A stretch of DNA of 47,245 nucleotides from Anaerolineales bacterium. Lineage in GTDB: Bacteria; Chloroflexota; Anaerolineae; Anaerolineales; Villigracilaceae. The stretch lies in assembly GCA_013360875.1 (NCBI GenBank), contig JABWAU010000014.1, forward strand, positions 1-47,245. The letters run 5' to 3'. The translations under genes and the position numbers were made by a program. Below the pieces are notes generated by a model. It searched no databases. It was not told where the DNA came from and saw only the letters and a program-made list of their open reading frames with translations. Every line of letters starts with the position of its first letter. The stretch's first letter is position 1. Shown here in pieces: positions 37,251 to 46,691 of this stretch.

Positions 37251-39491
37251 ATGAAGTTTTTTCGCTGGTTGAATCTCATCGTCATCGCGACCTTCCTGAG
37301 CGCATGCGGCTCGGGCGGGGACGGGCTTCTTCCCATCGGGACGACCGATACCCCCCTGCCTCCGCCGGTGGTGACCGTCGAATCCGCCCCGGACCCGAAC
37401 GTGGCGCTGGCAACCTATCTCGACGCGTACAAGGTGGACGATTACAACGCCATGTACAGCCTGCTCAGCAAAGTGACGCAGGATGCGCTCCCGCTCGAGG
37501 AATTCGCCAGACGCAACCGCGACGCGCTCAACAACATGAGCGCCGGCTCGTTCGATTACGAGGTGCTTTCCTCTCTGGTCAACCCCTACTCCGCAGAGAT
37601 CGCCTACAAAGTAACCTATCACACCGCGCTGGTTGGCGACATCCAACGCGAGATGATCGCCCGCTTTGCGCTCGAAAACGGCGCATGGAGACTGCAATGG
37701 GACGATTCGCTCATCCTGCCGGAACTGGCGAGCGGCAATGTCCTGCGCATGGACTACAGTATTCCCTCCCGCGGCAACATCTACGACCGCAACGGCGATG
37801 TGGTGGTGGCGCAGACCGACGCCTACGCGTTCAGCATCATTCCGGGCAACGTGACGGAGGAAAGTCTGCCGATCCTGCTTTCCGAGGTAAAGAGATTGTG
37901 TGGCAACGATCCTGAGGAACTGGCACAGGAGATCGCCAACACGCCCGCCTTCTTTCCCATTCCGTTGTGCGAGGCGTCCGAGCAGGAGTCCGAACGCATA
38001 CGAAGCGTCTATCCGGCGGGATTGCAATGGACCCCGTACAACTCCCGTTTTTATTTCGATCGCGGCACGAGTTCCAACATTGTCGGCTATACACAGTTTA
38101 TTTCCGAGGAAAACCTGGAACGGTATCGCCGCCTCGGTTACCGGGGGGATGAGCGCGTGGGCGCGACGGGCATCGAAGGGTGGGCGGAGGATTATCTTGC
38201 CGGTCAGCATGGCGGGACGTTGTACGTGGTCAACCCAGCCACCGGGCAGATCGTAACGCGCGTCGGCGAGAGCGCGCCCAAACCCGCCGACTCGGTCTAC
38301 CTCACCATTGACGACAACCTCCAATTTTACGCGCAACAGGCATTGACCGGTTTTACAGGCGCGGCGGTCGTGATCGAAGTGGAAACGGGACGCGTGCTTG
38401 CCATGGCGTCCTCCCCAGGTTTCGATGCAAATATCTTCGAGCCGAACAACCCCAACAGCCAGTCGCAGATCGCGGAATTGGTTCCGGGATCTCTGCTCAA
38501 CCGCGCCGCGCAGGGACAGTATCCGCTCGGTTCGGTGTTCAAGATCATTACGATGGCGGCGGGGATGGAAAGCGGGTTGTTCGTCCCCGAAACCACTTAC
38601 GACTGCCAGTACACGTGGACGCGCCTGCCGGACCAGATCCGCTACGACTGGACGTACCAGCACTGCCAGGACAGGCTGGCGGCGGGGCAGGAATGTAACT
38701 CCAGCGACAGCACGCCCTCGGGCCTGCTCACGCTTTCCGAAGGTCTGATGCGTTCGTGCAACCCGTTCTTCTGGGAAATCGGATACACACTCTATTACAA
38801 CGACCGCCCCAACGACATTGCGAACATGGCGCGCGCCTTCGGGCTGGGTCAGCCGACCGGCATCGGGCAGATCGCGGAGGAGGCGGGGCAGATCAACGAC
38901 CCGCAAAGCGACATTGACGAAGTGAACCAGGCGATCGGGCAGGGCGACGTGCTGGTCACGCCGTTGCAGGTCGCGGTATTCACCGCCGCGCTGGCTAACG
39001 GCGGCACGTTGTATCGTCCGCAACTGGTGGAGAAGATCGAACCGGTGGACGGGAGCGCCGCCACGCAGGTCTTCAAACCGGAAGCGCGCGGCACCCTGCC
39101 GATCCAGCCCTTCCGGTTGGAACTTATACGAGATGCCATGCGCGATGTGGTGAGCAACCCGCGCGGCACCGCCAACTTCCGTTTGCGCGGTTTGCAGATT
39201 CCCGTTGCGGGCAAGACCGGCACAGCCGAATCGGGAAGCGGGGAACCTCACGCCTGGTTTGCAGGGTACACGATGGCAGGCGAAAGCACGGGCTTGCCCG
39301 ATATTGCGATCGCCGTCGTCATCGAGAACATCGGCGAGGGTTCCGATTACGCCGCGCCGGTCTTCAGGGCGATCGTGGAAACGTATTATTTCGGCAACCC
39401 GCAAAGCAGGCCCTGGTTCGGTCCCATCGGTGGACCGTTGTACACGCCGACCCCGTTCGGCGGCATCCCGACGGAAACACCGAGACCGTAA
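37251..39491 (+). CDS. Class B penicillin-binding protein (FtsI/MrdA-like), lipoprotein
   Basis: A 746-aa peptidoglycan transpeptidase. It has a lipobox LSACG in the first 20 residues, a Thr/Pro linker, an NTF2-like domain of the MecA_N type (about 45-160), a PBP dimer domain (IPSRGNIYDRNG ...) and the transpeptidase: SVFK (Ser428, Lys431), SCN (502-504) and KTG (655-657). It crosslinks wall peptides outside the membrane and would be a beta-lactam target. The end is TPTPFGGIPTETPRP. A weak GAGA precedes ATG 37251. It lies directly after maf, a gene often linked to division and wall genes. Confidence 0.93.
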   Translation: MKFFRWLNLIVIATFLSACGSGGDGLLPIGTTDTPLPPPVVTVESAPDPNVALATYLDAYKVDDYNAMYSLLSKVTQDALPLEEFARRNRDALNNMSAGSFDYEVLSSLVNPYSAEIAYKVTYHTALVGDIQREMIARFALENGAWRLQWDDSLILPELASGNVLRMDYSIPSRGNIYDRNGDVVVAQTDAYAFSIIPGNVTEESLPILLSEVKRLCGNDPEELAQEIANTPAFFPIPLCEASEQESERIRSVYPAGLQWTPYNSRFYFDRGTSSNIVGYTQFISEENLERYRRLGYRGDERVGATGIEGWAEDYLAGQHGGTLYVVNPATGQIVTRVGESAPKPADSVYLTIDDNLQFYAQQALTGFTGAAVVIEVETGRVLAMASSPGFDANIFEPNNPNSQSQIAELVPGSLLNRAAQGQYPLGSVFKIITMAAGMESGLFVPETTYDCQYTWTRLPDQIRYDWTYQHCQDRLAAGQECNSSDSTPSGLLTLSEGLMRSCNPFFWEIGYTLYYNDRPNDIANMARAFGLGQPTGIGQIAEEAGQINDPQSDIDEVNQAIGQGDVLVTPLQVAVFTAALANGGTLYRPQLVEKIEPVDGSAATQVFKPEARGTLPIQPFRLELIRDAMRDVVSNPRGTANFRLRGLQIPVAGKTGTAESGSGEPHAWFAGYTMAGESTGLPDIAIAVVIENIGEGSDYAAPVFRAIVETYYFGNPQSRPWFGPIGGPLYTPTPFGGIPTETPRP

Positions 39492-39551
39492 TTGTGATGA
39501 AGCCCTACAAGCCGGAAGCAGACCCTTCCTGACTCCATAACCATTCGAGAA

Positions 39552-40505
39552 TTGGAGATCGGAGAATTGGAGACCAACGGTTTGATCGTCAAAGCGCAGT
39601 CCGGTTTCTTCACCGTGAAGATGTCGCCGCGGCGCCATGGCGACGACGGGTCGAGGCTGGTCGTTTGTCAATTGCGCGGCAAACTGAAACAGGGGCGTCC
39701 CACCGGCGACATCGCGGCGATCGGCGATAAGGTGCGGGTTATGGTGTTGGAGGATGGGTCCGGGGTGATCGAGGAAATCGCCGAGCGGAAGCAGGCCATC
39801 GTCAGGTTGGACCCGAGACCCATCGGGGAGTATCAGCAGGTTCTGTTGGCGAATGCCGATCAGGCGGTCTTCGTCTTTGCGTGCGCGCATCCCAAACCGA
39901 AATTGAGAATGCTGGATCGTTTCCTCGTTATCGCTGAAAAACAGAGAGTCGAGCCGGTCATCGTCGCGAACAAGATTGATCTCGCGAAGGATGCTTCGTC
40001 TCCGTTCGACGCGAGGAAAATCTTCGGGATGTACGAAGATGTCGGCTATCGCGTGATCTATACGTCGGTCAAAACCGGCGCGGGACTCGATGAATTGAAA
40101 CGCGCGTTGGTCGGAAAGATCAGCGCGCTGGCGGGACCGAGCGGCGCGGGAAAATCCAGCCTGTTGAACGCGATCCAGCCCGGCCTGGGTTTGGAAGTGA
40201 AGGAAGTCAGCAAGGCGGTCAACAAGGGCAGGCACACAACCGTGACGAGGCAAATGTTCCCGCTCGAAGGCGGCGGATATGTCGCCGACACGCCGGGCTG
40301 GAAGTCTCTTGCGTTGTGGGATACCACGCCCGAGGAGATGGACGCCTATTTTCCCGAACTGCGCAATCTCGTGTCGCATTGCCAGTTCAGCGATTGCACG
40401 CACATCCACGAGCCGGGCTGCGCTGTGCGCGCCGCACTGGAGGAGGGGCGGATCCATCGAGAGAGGTATGAGTCGTATTTGAGGTTGCGCGCCGGAAAAG
40501 ATTAG
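39552..40505 (+). CDS. rsgA: Ribosome small-subunit GTPase RsgA
   Basis: A circularly permuted GTPase (up to 317 aa) that aids 30S maturation. OB-fold first (GFFTVKMSPRRHG), then VANKIDLAKD (G4), GPSGAGKSSLLN (G1), VADTPGW (G3) and a zinc knuckle HCQFSDCTHIHEPGC. The order G4-G1-G3 is diagnostic. No ATG fits; TTG codons at 39552, 39567 and 39582 are in frame. The last has GGAG 8 nt upstream and gives MIVKAQSGFF, close to the family N-terminus, so it may be the real one. The first two lie in a GGAGAATTGG repeat. Confidence 0.95.
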   Translation: MEIGELETNGLIVKAQSGFFTVKMSPRRHGDDGSRLVVCQLRGKLKQGRPTGDIAAIGDKVRVMVLEDGSGVIEEIAERKQAIVRLDPRPIGEYQQVLLANADQAVFVFACAHPKPKLRMLDRFLVIAEKQRVEPVIVANKIDLAKDASSPFDARKIFGMYEDVGYRVIYTSVKTGAGLDELKRALVGKISALAGPSGAGKSSLLNAIQPGLGLEVKEVSKAVNKGRHTTVTRQMFPLEGGGYVADTPGWKSLALWDTTPEEMDAYFPELRNLVSHCQFSDCTHIHEPGCAVRAALEEGRIHRERYESYLRLRAGKD

Positions 40506-40530
40506 CGAATTGGCGATTTACGATTGGGAA

Positions 40531-40571
40531 CTGTTCACTGCTTACTGCTCACTGCTCACTACTCACTGACA
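40531..40571. repeat. CACTGCTCACT tandem array before holB
   Basis: CTGTTCACTG, CTTACTG, CTCACTG, CTCACTA, CTCACTG form a degenerate 7-nt tandem array, ending just before ATG 40576. It is a relative of the CAGTGATCAGT arrays in the other gaps. Confidence 0.75.
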
Positions 40572-40575
40572 ACCA

Positions 40576-41604
40576 ATGACCGATAACTCGATCACCGCTC
40601 CTTCGACTACGCCCAGGACAAACGACTGGAACTTGACCGGTCACGCATGGGCTGTGGACATGTTGAAGAAACACATCGTCCGCGGGACGACGCGCCATGC
40701 GTATCTTTTCTGCGGACCTCCGGGACTGGGCCGCCGCACACTGGCTTTACGCTTCGCCCAGGCTTTGAACTGTCCGACTCCGCTCGAGCCCGGAATCCCA
40801 TGCGGGACGTGCCGCGACTGCAAACAGATCGAATCCATGCAACATGCGGACCTGACCATCGTCCAGGCTGACTCCGAGGGCGGAACGTTGAAGGTGGACC
40901 AGATCCGCGAGGCACGCAAGACGTTGATCCTCAAGCCGTACATGTCGAAGTATCGCGTGGCGTTGTTCCTGCGATTCCACGAGGCGAACGACAACGCGGC
41001 AAATGCCCTGTTGAAAACGCTCGAAGAAGCCCCTTCGTATGCCGTCCTGGTATTGACCGCCGACAACCCCGAACAGTTATTGCCGACCATTGTTTCGCGT
41101 TGTGAGGTGTTGAGGTTGAGGCCGTTGTCTGTGGATGAAACACAGAGGGAATTGGAGAATAGAGGATTGGAGCATTCGCGGGCGAAGTTGATCGCGCACA
41201 TCTCCGGCGGGCGGATGGGGTACGCGCTCCGTTTGCTCGAAAATGATTCCCTGCTCGAACAGCGTGAGGAGCGCTTGAATGACCTGTTGACCCTCCTCTC
41301 CGCCTCGCGCGTGGAAAAATTCAAATACGCCGATAAACTGTCGAAGGACAAGGACGCCATGCGGCAAACGATCACTTTCTGGCTGTCGTACTGGCGCGAC
41401 GTGATGTTGCGCGCCGCGCAGGCGGAGACTCCGCTGGTCAACGTGGACAGAAACGTGGAGATCGAAGACCTGGCGGGGAAAATGGATCTAGCCTCTTTAC
41501 GCAAGGTGGTGAGCGGTCTCGAAAACGCGCTCGAACAAATGGAGAGAAACGTTAACCCGCGTTTGCTCGCGGAGGTCATGTTGTTGGATTTGCCGAGAGT
41601 CTAA
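40576..41604 (+). CDS. holB: DNA polymerase III delta-prime subunit
   Basis: A 342-aa clamp-loader subunit. The Walker A region is GPPGLGRRT (47-55) with Arg where the catalytic Lys should be, as expected for delta-prime, which does not hydrolyse ATP. The zinc module is Cys66, 76, 79, 82 (CPTPLEPGIPCGTCRDC). Other marks are LLKTLEEAPSYAVLVLTA and VSRCEVLRL (the SRC motif). Delta-prime works with DnaX to load the sliding clamp. No ribosome site is seen before the ATG. Confidence 0.94.
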   Translation: MTDNSITAPSTTPRTNDWNLTGHAWAVDMLKKHIVRGTTRHAYLFCGPPGLGRRTLALRFAQALNCPTPLEPGIPCGTCRDCKQIESMQHADLTIVQADSEGGTLKVDQIREARKTLILKPYMSKYRVALFLRFHEANDNAANALLKTLEEAPSYAVLVLTADNPEQLLPTIVSRCEVLRLRPLSVDETQRELENRGLEHSRAKLIAHISGGRMGYALRLLENDSLLEQREERLNDLLTLLSASRVEKFKYADKLSKDKDAMRQTITFWLSYWRDVMLRAAQAETPLVNVDRNVEIEDLAGKMDLASLRKVVSGLENALEQMERNVNPRLLAEVMLLDLPRV

Positions 41605-41646
41605 TCGTAGTGACGACTTATGATGTCTAAAAACCAAATACCGTAA

Positions 41647-41705
41647 CCCGCGTAGTTGGCGTTCTCTAACGCCAACGGGCGCGTTGGAGAACGCACCCTG
41701 CGCGG
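41647..41705. repeat. Dispersed palindromic repeat, copy C
   Basis: CGCGTAGTTGGCGTTCTC at the left and GGAGAACGCACCCTGCGC at the right; inside GTTGGCGTT-CTCT-AACGCCAAC is a perfect 9-bp hairpin. It aligns with copy B (7316-7385) end to end, with about 11 nt fewer in the middle. Confidence 0.85.
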
Positions 41706-41755
41706 CGTTACGAGTTAAAAACCATCAGCCGTTGCTTCGAGAAAGGAAGTTCTTT

Positions 41756-42097
41756 ATGAAAAAACCATCCCTGCGTGAGCTGGCAATTATGACGATAGAC
41801 GAGGGCGAGGAGATCGTGGGCGCATGGATCACGCCCTACATCAAGGAAGTGGGCATGTATAAACTGCTCGCCAAGAAACGCGTGGACGGCGTTTACGAAT
41901 GGGTGCATTTCATCCAGCGTTTGAGCGGAGGCAAGGAGATCGTTTTGCGCGGCGAAGCCAGGGATGAGGCGCAGTTGAACAGCCTGCTCGAAGCCGCGAA
42001 GGACAACCTGAGCCGCATCTTCGGCGTCACCCTCCAGCCCGCCGATGCGGACTTGTACACGCTGGACGGCAGGGGCGCGCCGCCGAAGGTTCAATAG
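41756..42097 (+). CDS. Conserved small protein of unknown function
   Basis: A 113-aa soluble protein starting MKKPSLRELAIMTIDEGEEIVGAWITPYIKEVGMYKLLAKK. It looks alpha/beta, with a Glu/Lys-rich middle (HFIQRLSGGKEIVLRGEARDEAQLNSLLEAAKDNL) and no membrane segment or catalytic motif. No family was recognised. AAGGAAG lies 6 nt before ATG 41756; the frame start at 41684 lies in palindromic repeat C. The DUF2277 gene starts 9 nt downstream on the same strand. Confidence 0.75.
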   Translation: MKKPSLRELAIMTIDEGEEIVGAWITPYIKEVGMYKLLAKKRVDGVYEWVHFIQRLSGGKEIVLRGEARDEAQLNSLLEAAKDNLSRIFGVTLQPADADLYTLDGRGAPPKVQ

Positions 42098-42106
42098 GAG
42101 CAAACC

Positions 42107-42328
42107 ATGTGCCGGAGCATCAAAACATTACGAAATGCGGAAGTCCCCGCGAGCGAGGAGGACATCCGCGCCGCGGCGCTGCAATACGTGAGAAAGATCA
42201 GTGGGTATCGCAAACCGTCGAAGGTCAATGAAGAGGCGTTCGAGCGGGCGGTGGAGGAGGTGGCGAGAGCCACGCGGTCATTGCTCGGTCAATTGAAACA
42301 GGCAAGCCACCCCCCTCACCCAAACTGA
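42107..42328 (+). CDS. DUF2277 family protein
   Basis: A 73-aa protein, MCRSIKTLRN...ASEEDIRAAALQYVRKISGYRKPSKVNEEAFERAVEEVARATRSLL, matching the DUF2277 pattern (N-terminal MCRxIKxLRN and GYRxPS). Function is unknown. GGAG lies 7 nt before the ATG. The last residues (SHPPHPN) overlap the end of the convergent YhhN gene by 13 nt. It is in an apparent pair with the preceding 113-aa gene. Confidence 0.9.
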   Translation: MCRSIKTLRNAEVPASEEDIRAAALQYVRKISGYRKPSKVNEEAFERAVEEVARATRSLLGQLKQASHPPHPN

Positions 42329-42981
42329 CCGATCACCCCGGCGATCAAGCCGATCTGTCCGAGGTGATATGCGGCGATGTTGAGAATGCGTCCATTCCTG
42401 ACAGGGGACACGAATTTGTTCCACGCCAGGATGATATCGGAAAGATAGAACAGGAACGCGCCCAGCCCCACGAGGAGCGACGCGCCCGCCTCCCAGGAGG
42501 GGTTCGAAAGCGTCGTCATCGCGGCGTAGAGCATTACGGTGATCACACTCGAATACAGGACGACCGGACCGATGAGGCGGGATTGTCCTTTTGCGCGGAT
42601 CGCCGCGATTATCCTTCGCATCAACCTTGCTGCGTTGATAAAAATGATCACAACCAGCAATACCGACCAGAAACTGACCGTCCGCAATTCGTTCTGGAAC
42701 CCCGCGAGATAGGAAACGTGCGTGAACAGGAACGCGGTCAACCCGAAGATGAACATGCGGTCGAGCGAGATCATCAACAGCACGTCCCCCGCCAGCGAAA
42801 ACAGAATCCCGATCCCAAACCAGAACGTCACTCCCTGCAAGCCTGTGGCGAAATACAGCCACGCGAACAGGCAGACCATCACAGCAGGCTTGGCAGCGTA
42901 TTCCAATTTATTCCATCCCCTCCGCAATGCCAGCACCTCCAGCGCGGCAAAAACAAAAGCCAGAACGAGCCAGGTATTCAT
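42316..42981 (-). CDS. YhhN/TMEM86 family membrane protein
   Basis: A 221-aa membrane protein with seven or eight helices, including EYAAKPAVMVCLFAWLYFATG, FGIGILFSLAGDVLLMISLDRMFIFGLTAFLFTHVSYLAGF and GALLVGLGAFLFYLSDIILAWNKF-type segments. The Asp residues in AGDVLLM and LSDIILAWN are conserved in this family; animal members hydrolyse lysoplasmalogens. The bacterial role is not settled. GGGAGG lies 5-6 nt before ATG 42981. It ends inside the DUF2277 gene. Confidence 0.9.
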   Translation of the reverse strand: MNTWLVLAFVFAALEVLALRRGWNKLEYAAKPAVMVCLFAWLYFATGLQGVTFWFGIGILFSLAGDVLLMISLDRMFIFGLTAFLFTHVSYLAGFQNELRTVSFWSVLLVVIIFINAARLMRRIIAAIRAKGQSRLIGPVVLYSSVITVMLYAAMTTLSNPSWEAGASLLVGLGAFLFYLSDIILAWNKFVSPVRNGRILNIAAYHLGQIGLIAGVIGQFG

Positions 42982-43003
42982 TCGTGCCTCCCGAAGTAAC
43001 TAT

Positions 43004-43122
43004 GTCATTGTGAGCCCGATGGTCGAGTAGAGCGAGTGCGCTTCCCGCTCATATCGAGATCGAGGGCGAAGCAATCCCCATGCAACAGGAGACTGCTTCG
43101 CAACCAACGCTCGCAGCAACAT
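43004..43122. repeat. GTCATTGTGAGC intergenic element
   Basis: It starts GTCATTGTGAGCCC and holds GAAGCAATCCCC and an inverted GACTGCTTC about 20 nt later. It shares both words with the element at 29703-29824. The right terminal inverse is degraded (CGCAGCAACATG). It lies between era and YhhN. Confidence 0.55.
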
Positions 43123-43125
43123 GTT

Positions 43126-44036
<911 letters not shown>

Positions 44037-44040
<4 letters not shown>

Positions 44041-45674
44041 GGAATCCTTTCGTAGATGCGGATGGATGGGTTGAGGAATTCGAAATTGATCTGCGGCAGG
44101 TAAGGCGGCAGGGTGTATTTGAATTCCTTCAAAAGTTTGTAATGATCCGACCCGCCCGTTTCGAGTTGCTTGAAGAACGCGCACTCGACCGGCATGGAGT
44201 CGCAATAATGCGGGTCATCGAATTTGTCGGAGGTGAAACTGTCAACGATGAAGTAATCCGTCCGGCGGTCGTCGAGACCTGCTTCCCCGGCGTTGTATTC
44301 GAATCGTTTGTCTGTCGGCAACGGCTCGTCGCCTCTCACGAAGTAAACGGGATAGTTATGCTCGCGCTCGAAACGGCTCCCATCGTAGGCGGGCGGATAA
44401 TACGTATGCTCGAGCGTTTTGCCCGGCGGCAATGTATCCATGAAGGCGGAGGCGGGGATGCGGGCGTCGTTCATCACCAGCAGCATCAGGCTTACGACGC
44501 GCGCCAGGGAATAAAGGATGATTACAGAAACCGTCACACCAATTGCAATGGGATATGCGGATTTGTTTGTCTGCTTTGCTTGTTGGTAAATTCGTTCAAT
44601 GAAGAAGGCGGTCAACACGGCGAGGAACGGCATCAGAGTCAGGAAGTAGCGCAGTTGGTAGTTGTACGAGATCATCATCGGCAGGTCGAGCGCGAGGATC
44701 GCTAGAAGGAGGATGGCATAGGATCTTGTTTGCGGCTCCTGCGCGAGCGTTCTGGTTCTATACGATCCTGCAACTCTCCAGACCGCCCAGGCGAATCCGA
44801 GACCGAACAACAAAACGAGCGCGAGACCGAGTCCGTTTGCCATCACGCCGTATTGACCGAAGATGCCGTGCACGCTATCCGGCTGGTAGCCGTAATTCAC
44901 CTGCCATTGAAGTGTGGAGAACAGGCGCTTGAAGTAGTACGTCATCCAGAACAGGGCTTTGGGTGTGCCGAGGGCGAATCCGAGAAATGTCACTGCCGCG
45001 CTGATGAACAGTGTTTCAAGAAAAGGAAGCCATTGTTTTCTAATGGTATGTCTCTGTTCGATGAGATAGACTGTCAATGGAGCAAGCACAAGACTCCCGC
45101 CGATGTATTTGCTGGATGCCGCCATGCCCACAGTGACGAACGAAGCGTACAACCAGAGTTTATTATGGTTATTGACGTAATTGAGCAAACAAAGGACCGA
45201 CAGGGTGGTAAAAAAGACGATGTACGTGTCGTTGTGCGCGAAGCGTCCGTTGTGGGGCATTTCGCTGACGGAGATGAGCAAGAGTCCGCTCAAGCCCGCG
45301 ACGAAAATACTGCCTCCGATGCGGCGGGCGATGATGTAGGTGAGGATCACTGTCAACCCTGCCAGGACAGCCGAAAGGACGCGCGAAGCGACGAGGATGT
45401 CCCCGTCCGTTTTGCCGAGGGCGAGCATGAGTTTCCCGAGAAAGAGCATCGCGTATTGCGGCAGGTCGGGGTAGTCGAAGTTGATCTCGCTGAACTGCCA
45501 TTCGCCGTGCAATGCCTTGATCGAGCGTACCACGATCTCGTCCGGGTGCCAGACGTCCGGCGCGCCCCACGAGATGCCGGGCAGTGTGAGGACGAGGAAA
45601 AGGATGAACAATACGAGCGGGACGAGAAACTCGTATTGTTCGAGAAGGACTTTTCGGGAAACCGATTTCGTCAT
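44037..45674 (-). CDS. GT39/PMT-like membrane glycosyltransferase
   Basis: A 545-aa membrane protein with about ten helices and a C-terminal soluble part. The first loop has PDVWHPDEIVVRSIKAL and NFDYPDLPQYAMLF, the Asp-Glu region of ArnT/PMT-type enzymes that use polyprenyl-phosphate sugars. The mid part has GRFAHNDTYIVFFTTLSVL and SKYIGGSLVLAPL. The acceptor is not readable. It starts at ATG 45674, overlapping the EamA gene stop by 4 nt, and ends on the era ATG, so EamA, GT39 and era are translationally coupled. Confidence 0.85.
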
Positions 45675-46576
45675 GCAGACTTCTGCGCCTCGATTGCCGG
45701 ACGTTGGGCAGGTTTCCAATTAACGACCGCCAGACTGGCGATGATTAGAACCGTCCCAGCCGCCAACTGCCACGAGAGTTCTTCGTTCAGGAAGATCACG
45801 CCGAGAAGGACTCCGCCGACGGGGAAGAGATACGTCACAAGCGAGGTGCGCGTGGGTCCGATCTCGTGGATGAGGTACCAGAGCATGATCACCGCCACTC
45901 CCGAACCGAGGATGCCCAGCCACAGGATCGCAGTCCAAGTGAGAGGGAGGCTGGGGAAGAGGAACGGCTTTTCAGTTAGCGGACCGACCGCCCACATGAA
46001 GAGCGCGGAGGTGATGAGCGGCATGGCGCCGCGCACGACGCCGTCCACGTGCTTCGTGAGTTTGCGGGCGAACACCGCGCTCCCGGCGTAGAACAGCGAA
46101 GCAAGGACGACCGCTGCCTGCCCGATGATCGAGTTGTGGGCGCCTTCTGTCAGGTCCTTGCTCATCAGGACCACCACGCCCGCGAAACCGATCAACAAAC
46201 CGAGTACCTTTTGGGCGGTCATCTTGTCATCGTGCAGGAGGAAATGCGCGAGGACGATGGTGAACAGGGGAACCGTCGCATTGAGGATGGAGGCGACGGC
46301 CGAGTCAATCGTCTGTTCGCCCCACGAGATGAAGAAGATGGGGATGGCAAGGCTGGCGGGACCAAGGACGGCGAAAATGCCCCACGTCTTCCGGTCATGG
46401 GGCCAGGTTACTTTCTGATAGATGCCAATCGCCACTGCTGTGACCGCGCCGAATAACATGCGGAAGGCGGTCAACGCCATGGGACCGATCTCCTGCACGC
46501 CGATCTTGATCCACAGGAAGGACGAACTCCAGATCAGACCGAGGCTGATGAATACGAACCAGTGTTTGGGTTTCAA
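45671..46576 (-). CDS. EamA/DMT family transporter
   Basis: A 301-aa membrane protein with ten helices in two EamA repeats of about 140 residues (GLIWSSSFLWIKIGVQEIGPMALTAFRMLFGA in the first, GQAAVVLASLFYAGSAVFARKL in the second). Typical substrates are amino acids or metabolites. The start is TTG 46576 with AAGGAG 6 nt upstream, a strong context. It is the first gene of the coupled EamA-GT39-era unit. Confidence 0.92.
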   Translation of the reverse strand: MKPKHWFVFISLGLIWSSSFLWIKIGVQEIGPMALTAFRMLFGAVTAVAIGIYQKVTWPHDRKTWGIFAVLGPASLAIPIFFISWGEQTIDSAVASILNATVPLFTIVLAHFLLHDDKMTAQKVLGLLIGFAGVVVLMSKDLTEGAHNSIIGQAAVVLASLFYAGSAVFARKLTKHVDGVVRGAMPLITSALFMWAVGPLTEKPFLFPSLPLTWTAILWLGILGSGVAVIMLWYLIHEIGPTRTSLVTYLFPVGGVLLGVIFLNEELSWQLAAGTVLIIASLAVVNWKPAQRPAIEAQKSA

Positions 46577-46691
46577 GTTGCTCTCCTTTTTGACGATGAA
46601 ATTACGATGAAGTTGATCGGGGAAATATTACACACTGGCTCATTCTACGATATACGCTGGATCCTACCGACCCGATTCTTGCTTCTTTGGA

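Noticed and set aside
37083-40457. Open frame of 1124 codons on the minus strand
   Set aside because: It is antisense to the PBP and rsgA genes, which carry clear motifs; it has no ribosome site and no recognisable domain. It reflects codon bias of the real genes.
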